In this document: positions 12,660 to 22,686 of the stretch, one piece after another
Position numbering within the stretch: the first letter of the stretch is position 1
How the letters are laid out: each line of letters begins with the position of its first letter
Assembly: GCA_027382625.1 (NCBI GenBank)
Contig: JAJKFJ010022365.1
Span: forward strand, 46,655 to 110,654
Direction of reading: 5' to 3'
DNA length: 64,000 bases
From: Tetmemena sp. SeJ-2015
Lineage: Eukaryota; Ciliophora; Spirotrichea; Sporadotrichida; Oxytrichidae
Notes under the pieces: model-generated
Databases searched by the model: none
What the model was told of the DNA's origin: nothing
Seen by the model: only the letters and a program-made list of their open reading frames with translations
Program-made: the position numbers and the translations under genes

Positions 12660-13288
12660 GGTGTCTTTCCGCTTCGCAAAGATATCTTCTTCTTGTTCCC
12701 TGCCTTCATAGGCTTCATCTTATTTTGGAGTAGTGGTTTAAATAGAGCTATCGAGTTTAAAAATATCTTTCAGGTATTATTGATTTTGCATGTTAAAGCC
12801 TATAGTAAGCAACAGATTATATATTTAAAGTCTACTTATATTCATTCTATAAGAAAAAATAATGCTCTTAAATTCTCATGTCAAATAAGACTGGGGTTGA
12901 ATATTCTTTATTTTCAAAATTATGAGCAAATTATAGAAAGATTAATTGCTCACTCCAAAATTCAAAATTAAATTTAATTTAATCTTTAATAATTTAAAAA
13001 TAAAAATAATTAAATTAAAAGTTAAATTATAAAAAATATTAATCTGCTTATAGCCAACTATATGAAAATTTAATTTGAGTTGGAAACTGCTGCTAGTACT
13101 TGCTCTAAATCCCTTCTTCTAAGATAAGAAGTAAGAAACAGTGTGAGAAGCACAATACGCAAATTAAGGAGCATGAGATATAGATCAAATTTAATTGAAA
13201 CAAGGAGATTCGTTTATTAAAATCTCAGACACAGCAATTTATAATAATTCATTTTTTAAAAAATGAAATATCTCTTAACAATTACAAG
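12660..13288. other. Spacer with possible 5' extension of the small basic gene
   Basis: 629 bp. The first 100 bp are open on the minus strand and may belong to the neighbouring gene. The rest is AT-rich, with no supported gene. Confidence 0.35.
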
Positions 13289-13765
13289 ATGAGTCAAATA
13301 AATTGTAATTTATCCTAGAAAGTAAAATAAAGTTTAAGAATGCTGTCAGAAAATTGAGAAGATTTTTTTCTTTTAATTTGTATTTTGAATAAATCTGAGT
13401 AATATTACATTTAAGAAAATCTAGTTTTGAAACAAAGTCATCCCTTCAACATTTATAGGAACTTTTTGAGCGTTGAAAACAGTTTAAATTTATGTCTGAG
13501 TAGCGTCGGCGCAAAGTGCTTACTGCGCATCACTCTTGCAGCCAGATTCAAAGCAGTATATAATAGGGCAGAAATGGAATATACTAAATTCAAAAAGCAA
13601 AAGAGACATAGTGAAGAACAGTCAAGTCAAAATCTATAAAAGATAAAAGAGATGCATAAAAAATGCTAAAAACACTATGATGAGTTTATAGCTACTTCCG
13701 ACGATATCATATTTCTAATCTAGAAAATTATCAGCAAAGGCGCATATATACAACCATAAAAATGA
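13289..13765 (+). CDS. Uncharacterised small protein, one intron
   Basis: ATG 13289 (MSQINCNLSQK), intron 13322-13399 (78 nt, GTAAAA...TGAG), then QYYIQENLVLKQSHPFNIYRN and a Lys/Gln-rich helical tail (MEYTKFKKQKRHSEEQ, KEMHKKCQKHYDEFI) to TGA 13763-13765; about 132 residues. Exon 2 stays open across five TAA/TAG codons, typical of coding sequence in this genome. I recognise no domain. An AGTAA direct repeat also brackets the intron, but excision at that repeat gives the wrong frame, so the spliceosomal reading is preferred. Confidence 0.5.
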
Positions 13766-14050
13766 AGTTAATTTAACATGAGAAAGAGAAGTTTAAATAA
13801 AATATCTTCTTTTAAAAATAAAAATTTCATTTGAACGAATATTCTTTCATCAAACTTTTATGATTTTTATAGACTATATTACTTTAAAATTGCTAATTCT
13901 TATGTCTAATTTCGAGGAAAATATTTGAACTTATTTGGAATCGATAATAGTATAATAACAGATAAATAACTAAACTCTTGAATTTGTTCTTGTGAGAGTT
14001 TTAACTTTATAATTTATATAATAAGGATTCGCAATTAAGTTTATTACTCA

Positions 14051-14969
14051 ATGGGTGGAAAAGGGGACAACAAATCCAACGAATAAAGCAATTAAATCTC
14101 TATAAACTTAATTTATAATTTATGTAAGCATGGACAGAGTGAATAATCTAGTGGCAAGCGATAGCGCAAACTTTCATTGTGGGTTCAAATTTGCATAGCG
14201 ATTACTTCAACATAAAATTTTAGCCTTACTTTGAATTAGAATTTTTAACATTTAATTTGGGGAGCCCATGCCCTCCAGCCAGCAAGTCAGTAAGTGATCT
14301 ATCTATATGAACTTCTTTATGCCCTGTTTAATTGCTGATTTGCCTCTTTTTAAATTTTGCGCTATTCTGTTTGGGTGTTATCTTAATCTGTAGACTTGAT
14401 TTGGAGCAACTCAGTTGGGTAGAAGATGGAGGAAGAAGAAAATGCAGACTAGGAAAGGGACAACTACGACGAAGAGGAGGAGGAGGATTCTAATCCAGAA
14501 GAAGAGGAAGATAACCAAGAGGAGTAAGACGAGGAGGAGCAAGAAGAGGAAGAGCCATAATCCATATTTTTAAGTCTTTTTAGCCAGTTGAGGAAGTGAA
14601 GAATGACTATGACAGTGAGTACGACGAGGAAGACAAGTCAGACGAAAGTGAGGACTCTCTTTCAGATCATCTGCAAGATCAGGAAGACCACCAAATGGAG
14701 GAATAACCAGAAAATGCCAACTAAGAGGCGAATCTAGACCAGTCAAGTGAAGCTATAAATCAGCTGTCCATTCCAAAGAAAGCTGACGCTCATAATGATG
14801 ATCCTGATATCTCCTAATTATTGATACCAATTTTATAATTACTGAAATTAAAACTATAATTCACTAGATAGATGATATTTTATAGGGAATATTTTTATTA
14901 TCATCATTCGCAATATAGAAGTATAAAGAACAAATAAATTAGTTTAGAAACTTCTAAACTCCAAGTTGA
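14051..14969 (+). CDS. Protein with a highly acidic C-terminal tail, split by four IESs
   Basis: Starts MGGKGDNKSNEQSNQI at ATG 14051. Joining across IESs at pointers ATCT, TCAGT, AGCCA and TGATAT gives one frame. It holds an N-terminal globular part (QWQAIAQTFIVGSNLHSDYF, FELEFLTFNLGSPCPPASK), then a long Glu/Asp/Gln tail (EEEEENADQERDNYDEEEEE), and ends ...NQFRNFQTPS at TGA 14967-14969, about 210 residues. Acidic tails of this kind occur in histone chaperones and nucleolar proteins, but no family is recognised here. The TCAGT junction contains GTAAGT, so it resembles a splice donor; splicing there would yield a basic frame that stops after about 50 residues, whereas pointer excision keeps the acidic frame. 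The last join is the least certain. Confidence 0.55.
14100..14149. other. IES, 50 bp, pointer ATCT
   Basis: ATCT at 14096 and 14146; excision links NEQSNQI to QWQAIAQTF and removes the TGA at about 14140. Confidence 0.6.
14292..14415. other. IES, 124 bp, pointer TCAGT
   Basis: TCAGT at 14287 and 14411; excision joins PPASKS to VGQKMEEEEN. The left edge resembles a splice donor (GTAAGT), but a 125-nt intron gives a different frame. Confidence 0.55.
14558..14586. other. IES, 29 bp, pointer AGCCA
   Basis: AGCCA at 14553 and 14582 flank an AT-rich insert with no GT..AG ends; excision fuses EEEEP to VEEVKNDYD in the acidic gene. One of the clearest examples. Confidence 0.75.
14811..14878. other. 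Probable IES, 68 bp, pointer TGATAT
   Basis: TGATAT at 14805 and 14873; excision gives a short ordered end and a nearby TGA instead of a long AT-rich read-through. Confidence 0.5.
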
Positions 14970-15647
14970 AAATTTAAAGCATATTTCTCCATCTTAATAA
15001 TAAGGATAATAAAAAATTAAAATAATTTCCATAAATTTATTAAGTCTGGGGAATAGTATTGATTTTCAATTATAGTGTAAGGATAATTATCTGTTTATCT
15101 CATCAACTATATTAAACCATTATATATTAGCAGTTAAAAAGAGAGAGTTTTATTGAAGATTGAGATAAATTTTTTTAAAAGCATATTGAGAAATATAATT
15201 AAAAAGAAGTCACAGTCTCAGAAATAGTTTTTGTAATTATAGCTTAATTTATTTATTTTTTCCCTATATCAAGATAGAGATCAGACACGATTTTAAATAA
15301 AAAAATATTAATCTTCTAATATAAAATATATTGAAATATTTTATTTAAAATTAAAATAACCTCTCTTCTCAGATAAGAACAAAAATTGTTTTTAATAAAC
15401 TATAATAAAATCAGTATAGAATAATGGTATCTTTGTTGAATGAGTGATTATAAAATGCTAACTATTCAAATCAAGTACAGTATTCAAAATAAGTTATTTT
15501 CTAGTTTAAACTTGTTTTGTTAATATAATTTACGATAAGGTGGGTAAGAATAAGTAAGAATTCGACAAAGGAATAAAATCTCCATCCTACATTTGTGCAT
15601 TTATATAATAATTTAAATATAATACTTCATCATCATCCTACTTTAAA
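14970..15647. other. AT-rich intergenic spacer
   Basis: 678 bp with no supported gene; numerous A/T runs. It presumably holds the promoter of the gene at 15648. Confidence 0.5.
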
Positions 15648-17107
15648 ATGGATAAGAGCCCTCCTCATGATGACTTTAATTTCTTGGAGCTGGATGTGGA
15701 TGACATGGACCATTTCATCATAGAGGAGCAACCTTTCTACGAAGAATATTACACATTCTCTTTTATTAAAGATGGACTGTTTGATTCCAATATAGAATAG
15801 GAGTGGAAAGTATTCTCGGAAAGAGAGCCAGAGCCAAATACAGCAAAGCTCCTCAAGAAGTCAAAGTTGAATCCAATATAGCTAGCGCCAATATACCTTA
15901 AGTCAAGGCGGAAAATAACGCAGCTGCCAAAAGTAAGTCTATTCCCTGACTCTTATAACTTATTAAAGAAGATGAGTAAAAGCCTTTTGATTAAATTATT
16001 ATACTCCACTACTTAATTTAAAGCCAGTTGCAACATATGCCAGCAGATTCTTAGACGTGCTGAGTGATGACTTCATGAATCCATTCAAGGAATTAAAGGA
16101 AAGGTTCAGCCAAAAACTAGCAGACATCAGAGCTAGTAGCTCAGTACCTATTCCTGCTCAACTTAGCAACTACCCTTTTTCTTTCTCTAGCAACGTTTCC
16201 GCCTCCCTCAACCCTCTCTTGTCAATCGGCTAAATTCAATCCTAAAAATCTTAATGTCCGGCAACTGCCCCAAAAATAAAAGACTTGAAGGACTCTGAAA
16301 GGAGGAAAAGAGACTACAAAGACTGGAGGAAGCGCAGAGCCTGGGAGCAAAAACAAAAGATACTCTAAGAGCACTACATTACTTAGGATGGACTGCTTAA
16401 ACTTGAAAGTTAAGACTCGAAGGCAGTTGAACCCAAGAATAGGGCCAGCAGCTACGTCTCTAGAGTTTCTTTGAGACATTCTAAGTAGTCTTAAGCAGAT
16501 ACCAAGGGCTCTTCAGCCATATTGTCTGACTTCATGAAAACTTTGACTAATTTCAAACAGTCTTAAAAGAAGAAGGAGCAGTCATCAACTCAGGCTGTTG
16601 TAGATGCTCTATGCGATACTCACAAATCTCATTAGAAAATTAATATCAATAGTATGCCTTTCATGATATCTTTTTATATATTAATCTCCCTACTTTAAAC
16701 CTCAGAAACAGCAGTAGGAGGATGAATAGATGCTTAAAACTCTGCAGGAAGATCATAAAATGACTAAAGAGCAAGCCGAGCAAGCACTTAAAATTAAAAA
16801 GCATCTTGATAACTTGGAATTTGCTATCTTTAAACTGAGAGAAAAATCAGTTCCTTCTAAAGAGTCATTTAAGAAATTCATTCTTAAGAATCTAGACTCT
16901 TAGCTAAAGAAGAATAGGCATGCTTCATCAGAAGTTAAAGTGGAAGAGGCAAGCACTAACAACAGTAACTAGGAGTTTTATTCAAAAATTAAACGACATT
17001 ATGAGAGGGAATAAGAGGACTATTCATTTTATAGAACACATGACTATCAAGAGGATCTTGAAATCATGTTCGCCTATTTTACTAAGAAGATTGAGAGCAA
17101 GGCATGA
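15648..17107 (+). CDS. Coiled-coil protein of unknown function
   Basis: ATG 15648-15650 (MDKSPPHDDFNFLELDVDDM) to TGA 17105-17107. Intron 15933-16023 (GTAAGT...AAAG) and one IES (CTCA pointer) must be removed; about 430 residues result. The N-terminus is acidic. The middle is Ser/Lys/Gln-rich with a basic helix (RRKRDYKDWRKRRAWEQKQK). The C-terminal half is coiled coil (DEQMLKTLQEDHKMTKEQ, KIKKHLDNLEFAIFKLRE) ending DYQEDLEIMFAYFTKKIESKA. No known family. TAA/TAG are used as Gln throughout and TGA does not occur within the joined frame. Confidence 0.7.
16632..16704. other. IES, 73 bp, pointer CTCA
   Basis: CTCA at 16628 and 16701; excision joins DTHKSHQ-side sequence as KSQKQQQEDEQ in frame. 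A GT..AG intron (GTATGCC...CTCAG) gives the wrong frame, which makes this a discriminating case. Confidence 0.75.
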
Positions 17108-17289
17108 GTAAGTAAATAAATGAATTAGCAAGAAAAGTAAGAAATTAAGTTTGAACAAGATTAGTTTAATCAATTTTAAATCATTGAGCAGATATATTTT
17201 TGCATTAATCTTATCATCATTATTTCTTGATCCTTAGTCTGCGTTGTATTTATTTTGTAAGGAATAATCTTTTCAAGATTACAACTTAA

Positions 17290-18438
17290 TCAAAAGCTGA
17301 GTAGCTCTTATAGAAAAATAGCTATAATGACACCTTATATTGCAGTTGCAAATAATTTTATCATTGCATAAGATGCTTTAACCTGAAAAGATTCAACTAC
17401 GCTGTCTGAGTTATAGGCCCAGATCCATCTGATTGATCGATTTGCAGGTACCCCTACTATGTCAATTTGATCCCAGTCGAGTGTCGGTAGAGTCCCATTT
17501 TAAGACTTTATTGTTGAAGAAATAGTGTTTGCTAAGTAGGTGAAATTATTTTTGGCTAAGAGAGCTGAATAAAGCCAATCCTAGAGTTAATTTGATCCAT
17601 AGACCATTGGGGATGGAGGCGTTGATGTGAAAGTATAATCTCCATTTACCAGAACAGAAGGAATAACATAACTTGCGTCACTGCCTTAATTATTAGTAGT
17701 AAATTGGGCCACGGAATTAGAGTAAGCTGCCATGGCCGCATTAAGCTCATCTTATTCTTATTAGAGTGTGTAGTTTAGATTTAATCCATACAAGCCAGGT
17801 GGCAATGAATATATCACCAGTGATTTAGTCTATCTTCATGCATCCTTTAACATCTTGAAGAGAGTTAAATTTACAAAAAGTATTTAAATAGATAGAGAAT
17901 GAAGAGTGAGAGTGTTTTGAACCATGACTAAACACCATTTGCCTGGCTGAACTGTGTATTTATATTTCTTGATCATATTCATATTGTCGTCTTTAATGTT
18001 AAATGACCGCATTTTCATTGCGCATGTAGTGTCATTCAGTTGCTAGAAATTAGGACAAGAGGCTACACTGTTGATCATTTAAAATGTGACTAGAATAAAA
18101 AAGAAGTGTCAATTAAATTTAGGGGATGGTGAGATTGCTTTGATCCAAAAGCCTCCCTGAATTAATAATTTTCATATATGAAAAGAATTGGCTAGATTGT
18201 ATAAGGCTAGGCAATCAGCTTCAGCGGTTGACTTTGAGACACAGCTCTGGTAGCAATATATATGCCCTCTAGCTATACAGCTCACACAGTTGCTCGAATA
18301 CTAACTTAACACTGAGCAGTTAGATACTCTAATGAGTTACAATGAAGCTATTGCAACAATAAATATCTGCCAACACTTTAGGCCATTCAGATTGTTGGAT
18401 TTTAGTTGTGAAGTCTTGCTGTCTATAAATCCTCTCAT
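17290..18438 (-). CDS. Cys-rich membrane or secreted protein, five segments
   Basis: ATG 18436-18438, TGA 17290-17292; about 335 residues after four IES excisions. A hydrophobic segment at residues 24-42 (CWQIFIVAIASLQLIRVSNC) looks like a signal peptide or type II anchor. It is followed by a Cys cluster (NCVSCIARGHIYCYQSC) and further Cys residues (VASCPNF, DTTCAM, KWCLV, VKGCMK), suggesting an extracytoplasmic disulphide domain. Several N-glycosylation-type NxT/S sites (NLT, NDT, NYT, NFT, NGT) fit this. The C-terminus is hydrophobic (LFATAIQGVIIAIFLQELL), a second membrane segment. Family unknown. Start codons of this gene and of the large plus-strand gene are only 89 bp apart, a compact bidirectional promoter. 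Confidence 0.7.
17799..17820. other. IES, 22 bp, pointer CCAG
   Basis: CCAG at 17795 and 17817 (CTGG on the coding strand); excision joins DQITG to LYGLNLNYTLQQ. Confidence 0.65.
17863..17906. other. IES, 44 bp, pointer TGAAGAG
   Basis: Seven-base repeat at 17856 and 17900; excision joins NTLT to LQDVKGCMKID in the minus-strand gene. Confidence 0.7.
18090..18132. other. IES, 43 bp, pointer GTGA
   Basis: GTGA at 18086 and 18129; excision joins DQSNLT to FQMINSVASCP and removes a TGA. Confidence 0.65.
18164..18189. other. IES, 26 bp, pointer GAATT
   Basis: GAATT at 18159 and 18185; excision joins LYNLAN to SGRLLDQSN and removes the TGA just after FHI. Confidence 0.7.
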
Positions 18439-18527
18439 TACAAATATTCTTAAATTTATTACTTACGAAAATATTTCTTCATAAATGATTAACTTTATTT
18501 TTGTGAGAGAATGTAATTAAAATAGAA

Positions 18528-21466
18528 ATGAACTTTAAGTAATTCGAGGACGAGGACAACTATTACGAAGATGATTTTCACTCGTCTTTCAAGAAAGGGC
18601 CCAGTGGTAACGACTACTCGCGCCTCAATAATTCAAAACCCAGGCCAAGTGCAACTCTCTCCAAGGAGGTCACCAACAACTTGCAATCATCCATAAAGAT
18701 CAACAATAATTAGTTAGACCTTGGCGTAAGCAAATCTAACCAGCAAAAGCAAGTAAGATAAAGTCAAGCTCTGAGATATTATGATATTGAATTGATAAAC
18801 TCCAAAATTCCCTCTTTCTAAATCCACATTTACTTATTGAGTTATTAGGGTTCGTGGGGACAAGCTGACAACGCAAATAAAAGTTCACTCCCAGTAATTG
18901 AAACAAAAAAGCAAGGTGGGACCTCTGCACTTGAGAATAAACAGAAATAGGGTTCTTCAGTTCCAAAAATGATACTAATGTTATTTTATTGGCACCTATT
19001 GAGGCAAACAGCAACAGCCGACTTGGATTATGATAGTTTATTTAAGATTAATGATTTATTGGAGGTTATAACGCAGGAGGGAATCTTTACTCAAGCATCG
19101 ACAGCAACTACCAGATTCCAACTATGAGCAATAACAACACAGAAAAGAGAACTCTTGGAGGTGGAGTAGCTGGCTCAAAGGTAGTTCAGAGCAACACGTA
19201 CAAAAACGAATCCACTCTTCAGAGCAATAATGAAAAGGGAAACACAAGTGGCTACCAACCTAAACTATCAAATTTACACTCACACCTCTAATCTCAAAAG
19301 GTTTTTTTAATTTAGCATCGGATCTAAACCAAATATGAAGCCTAAGGGAGTATCTAAGGAAGGCTTGACTGCTACTTAAGATACATACTCTTTAAAGCAT
19401 AACCAGAGTCAGCCTACTTTACATTCTAACCTTCAAAAGCCTTCTGGCGCTACCTCTTTTTTAATCATGAATGAAATGCCTCTTTATTGCAGAGCTCTAT
19501 CGTTGATTCTAAGTAGCAGTATTAGCACCCATAGTCCACTACTCACAACCAAACTAAGCTTCAAGCAAACTAAGCTCTTTCAAAACTTATGATGAAGGCG
19601 ACTTCCTCCACTCCAAATCTCCAGTCCAGCACTACAAACAAGCGATACTAGCAAAGCATCATAGATGCCAAGCAGTACCTTAGTAGCTTAAATTATTGTC
19701 TCCTTATTTATAGTAGCATCCACCTATCTCAAAATTAGTTAGCTAACTCGCCCAACTTCATTAAGAAGAACATCGAGCTCAGCAAAACTGCTCACCACGG
19801 AGACAACGAGCACCCCACTGACTTGCAGAGCATACTTGACTTTATTGAGAGAACGAGGAGAAAGATAGTTGACTACCAAAACTAGGAAGAAAAGATGGAG
19901 AATGATGCTGCTAATGACGGAATATAAATTATATGTCTATCTACATAGAATAGAGATAGAGGATGGTGTGAAGTACAGTATGATGTACGATGAGAATACC
20001 TTCCTCTCAACTTCTATCAAAGATCTTAAAGCGTAAATTATTTTCAAATTGTATAGTGAAAATTGACGAGCTATTCACTCGACATGATCCACGCACCATG
20101 CCTCTCAAGTCTCATCCAATCTCTGACTCCCTCAAGTACCAGTCTACTGATGAGCAACTAAGAACAAGAGAGCAGGAAATAATCAACGCTGATAAGCAGC
20201 TTAGAGCCATTATTCAAGACTATGAGAAAGTGTATGAGCGAGTTGAGCAAGTTAGGAACCCCACTTATTTATGTTGCTATATTTGGGAGATCTACATGAG
20301 ACTCTTGGAGGGTTGGAGGACTAAGTTAAGACTCTAGAAAAGGAGAACAAGTACAAGTTGATATATTAATTTTGATCTTCTCATTAAAGCTAATTCAGCA
20401 GCAGAAGAGAGATTACAACATAGAGAAGATGACTCAGGAAGGGGCGCCTAAGGTGATCTTCCGCATAAAGGAGCTGCAAGATAAGTTAGCAGCCATGAAA
20501 GAAGGCATTAAGAAGGAGTCCAATAGAAAATAGCGTTTCTAAGAGCTGATGAGCACTCTGACTGACTAAGAGTATTAACTGAAGGACCAAGAGGAACAGT
20601 ACCAACGCACTGCTAAGAAAATGGGACTCAAATTTAAGGACATAGAAGAGCTCACTACTTCCCAAAAGCATAATAGGTAAGTGAAGTAATCATCACTATT
20701 GTAATTGATAGCATCAGCAAGAGGAAAATAAGAAACTAAAGCAGGAGAAAGATCAGATATCCAAGCAGATTCAGCTACAGAGACTTGAGCAGTCACTTAC
20801 TCAGAAAAAGGCAGAGATGCAAGAGCAGGCTAATAAGAAGAGACTAAAGGAACTTGCACAGAAGCAAGCTGAGCTAAGGCAATAGATGCAAGAGGCTCAG
20901 GATTTGGTAGCTTCTAGAAAACAAGAGATTGATGAACTTCAAGAAAAGATGAACCAGAAGACGAAGGGCAAGTCACATGATTATATAGATAAATCAATAG
21001 CTTTATTCTATTAGTATAAAACTTTTGTTTAAGGTTTACTGAAGATTCTGGGTTTAATGGAGGCCACTAACCTCAGAACAAGAAGTCAAAGTAATACAAT
21101 TAGCCAAAAGGAATAAACTATGACGCTGTGCAGAAGGCAATAGAGGAAATGAACTAGAAGGAGACCGAGGCAGCACTAGTCATTCAGAGCAATTACAGGA
21201 TGCTAGTGTAACAGAGAAAGTATAGACAAATTCAAGCTTAAAGAAGAGCTCAGAAGTAACAGCAGCAATAGAATTTGGAGTAGATGAGACAGCAAAAGCA
21301 ACAATAGAGACTTGTCAAGGCAGAGTAGCAAACAAAGTAGCAAGAGGTAGATAATCTGGGCCATGGAGTTGGAGTGGGTATTGGAAATGACTAGCCTACT
21401 CTTAATCAAAGCCAGGCAAATAAAATTGGTTCTAAGCCAAACTTAATGGCGAGAAAGCGTTAATGA
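18528..21466 (+). CDS. Large Gln-rich coiled-coil protein assembled from about 13 segments
   Basis: ATG 18528-18530 (MNFKQFEDEDNYYEDDF), TGA 21464-21466. One intron (18753-18848, GTAAGA...TTAG) and eleven pointer-flanked insertions give a single frame of about 780 residues. The first 370 residues are low-complexity (Ser/Asn/Gln/Lys). From about residue 370 there is nearly continuous coiled coil (RTREQEIINADKQLRAIIQD, KQIQLQRLEQSLTQKKAEMQ, KRLKELAQKQAELRQQMQEA), and the C-terminal part is poly-Gln-like. A cytoskeletal or ciliary scaffold is likely by composition, but no named family is recognised. Repeated insertion-pointer structure inside one non-scrambled gene is the strongest evidence that the window is germline DNA. 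Confidence 0.75.
18936..19003. other. IES, 68 bp, pointer TTGAG
   Basis: TTGAG at 18931 and 18999; excision joins GGTSALE to ANSNSRLGG. Confidence 0.65.
19028..19063. other. IES, 36 bp, pointer TTGGA
   Basis: TTGGA at 19023 and 19059; AT-rich insert containing TGA; excision gives SRLGGYNAGGN. Confidence 0.75.
19295..19325. other. IES, 31 bp, pointer ATCT
   Basis: ATCT at 19291 and 19322; excision gives LHSHLQSKPNMKPKG. Confidence 0.65.
19460..19485. other. IES, 26 bp, pointer CCTCTTT
   Basis: Seven-base repeat at 19453 and 19479; excision gives SGATSLLQSSIVDSKQQ. Confidence 0.75.
19688..19717. other. IES, 30 bp, pointer TAGTAGC
   Basis: Seven-base repeat at 19681 and 19711; in-frame length, so it is visible only by the repeat and its AT-rich hydrophobic translation. 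Confidence 0.65.
19925..19952. other. IES, 28 bp, pointer GAATA
   Basis: GAATA at 19920 and 19948; excision gives NDGIEIEDGVKYSMMYDEN. Confidence 0.75.
20040..20064. other. IES, 25 bp, pointer AAATT
   Basis: AAATT at 20035 and 20060 (a middle copy at 20046 gives the wrong frame); excision gives DLKAQIDELFTRHD. Confidence 0.6.
20239..20300. other. IES, 62 bp, pointer ATGAG
   Basis: ATGAG at 20234 and 20296; excision gives YEKVYETLGGLEDQVKTLEK. Confidence 0.65.
20358..20389. other. 32-bp interruption, IES (pointer AAG) or GT..AG intron
   Basis: AAG at 20355 and 20387; the same product (ENKYKLIQQQKRD) arises by pointer excision or by splicing GTTGAT...TAAAG. Confidence 0.5.
20672..20714. other. 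IES, 43 bp, pointer AGCAT
   Basis: AGCAT at 20667 and 20710; excision gives TTSQKHQQEENKKLKQ. The internal GTAAGTG..CATCAG could look like an intron but gives the wrong phase. Confidence 0.7.
20983..21047. other. IES, 65 bp, pointer GATT
   Basis: GATT at 20979 and 21044; excision gives KSHDSGFNGGHQPQNKK. Confidence 0.65.
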
Positions 21467-21607
21467 GTTGACTATATTTTACCCTAATAATATAGTTAAG
21501 ATTATCTTTTAAAGAAATTCTCTTTTAAGAATTATTCTCGTATAATGAGGCTTATTTTCTTGTTGAAATTGGTAATTTAGTTAATATTTTATTCAAATAT
21601 TTAGAAT

Positions 21608-21832
21608 ATGAAGAACTTGAATATTCATAATTAATTTTATGAATTAGATTTAGCATCAAAATATTATAATGTAATTAAAGAGCAAAAGAGTGCATATCTT
21701 ATTTCTCTGATAAAAGTCAATAATAAGTTAGAGGTAAAAAGTTCAATCTCAGTCTTTGAACTAGATAAAAACTATTTGGTTGTATCTAACAGAACTTTTA
21801 AATCTTTCCTTTATGTAAATTCGTATTTTTGA
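21608..21832 (+). CDS. Small ORF, unknown
   Basis: ATG 21608 (MKNLNIHNQFYELDLASKYY) to TGA 21830-21832, 74 codons with one TAA as Gln. Composition is mixed and protein-like (EVKSSISVFELDKNYLVVSN) rather than simple AT-rich translation. It sits at the transition from the gene-dense region to the AT-rich array and may be a degenerate array member. No family recognised. Confidence 0.3.
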
Positions 21833-22200
21833 AGATCTTTTAAAAATTTATTTAATGAGGCTTTAAATGAGAAAAAGCCTATGAAATTCAGAATGAATTA
21901 AATAAAATTAGATTGAGATGTTAAGACTATCAGTAGATTATAAAATAAAATAAATTTACTCAATTGATAGGGAGAAACTTTTCCTTTACAAAAAAGACTA
22001 TTCGTGATATAATATTCAAATTTGTTTGACCTATTGAATGCCTTTTTTATTATAAATTATTTGTAATGTTTATTTTAATTAATTTAGAAATTTATTTGAA
22101 GCACATTGTATATGACAAGCTTTTTTGAATATTCTTCTATTTATTAATTATTTTTTCCTCTATAATTGGATTAATTTTAAATATCCACAGTCATCAGTCT

Positions 22201-22686
22201 ATGGTTAATTAGATTAACTTTATATAATCTGAAGCGACTACTGTAAATGAGATGGAGGAATGATTTAACCAATAGTTTTGTAAAGGAAAGATGTGTGTTA
22301 TGTGATATAAATGCATACATGCTAATGAATATAATATTTGCCTTTAATTTTACATAGCAACAGAAGATTAGATTAAAAGAAAATCCTTGATATAATTAGT
22401 TTCTATTACATTAAAATAAGTATCTGTCTAAGATAATTAGGAACTCAATTTCGCTTCGTTTAATCAACATGCTTTTGTTTTTAAGATAGTTTTGGCTCCT
22501 TAATCTCCTTTACAATAATGATTAAATCTTTGTCCATTTAAGGTAATTGAGAAGAAGATATATTTAAAATTTAGTTTAGAGGAATTTAGAAATTTGTATT
22601 TTATGAAATATTTAAAACTTTAAATTGAATTCGCAGCTTTAATTTATGCCATTAAATTTTCATACTTTATAAATATTTAGTTTTGA
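22201..22686 (+). pseudogene. Cys-containing ORF interrupted by three TGA codons
   Basis: From ATG 22201 one frame stays coding-like for 161 codons, except for TGA at 22261, 22303 and 22519, ending at TGA 22684-22686. The N-terminal part has a Cys cluster (FNQQFCKGKMCVM and YKCIHANEYNICL). Later parts are hydrophobic/charged (KRKSLIQLVSITLKQVSVQD, FSLEEFRNLYFMKYLKLQ). No TGG occurs in the frame, so the TGAs may be decayed Trp codons. Family unknown. The remaining sequence from 21833 to 23408 is AT-rich, with no other supported feature. Confidence 0.35.

Noticed and set aside
12654..12971. 105-residue plus-strand ORF
   Set aside because: Hydrophobic/AT-biased translation opposite the 5' end of a minus-strand gene; no TAA/TAG use and no support.
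13317..13405. AGTAA repeat as an IES pointer in the small gene at 13.3 kb
   Set aside because: Excision gives the wrong downstream frame, whereas GT..AG splicing fits.
17863..17906. ACTCT (48 bp), AAGAT (20 bp) and TCACT repeats as pointers near here
   Set aside because: None of them, alone or combined, restores the frame; the TGAAGAG and CCAG pairs together do.
20486..21409. Leucine-rich minus-strand ORFs
   Set aside because: Antisense shadows of the Gln/Glu-rich coiled-coil gene.
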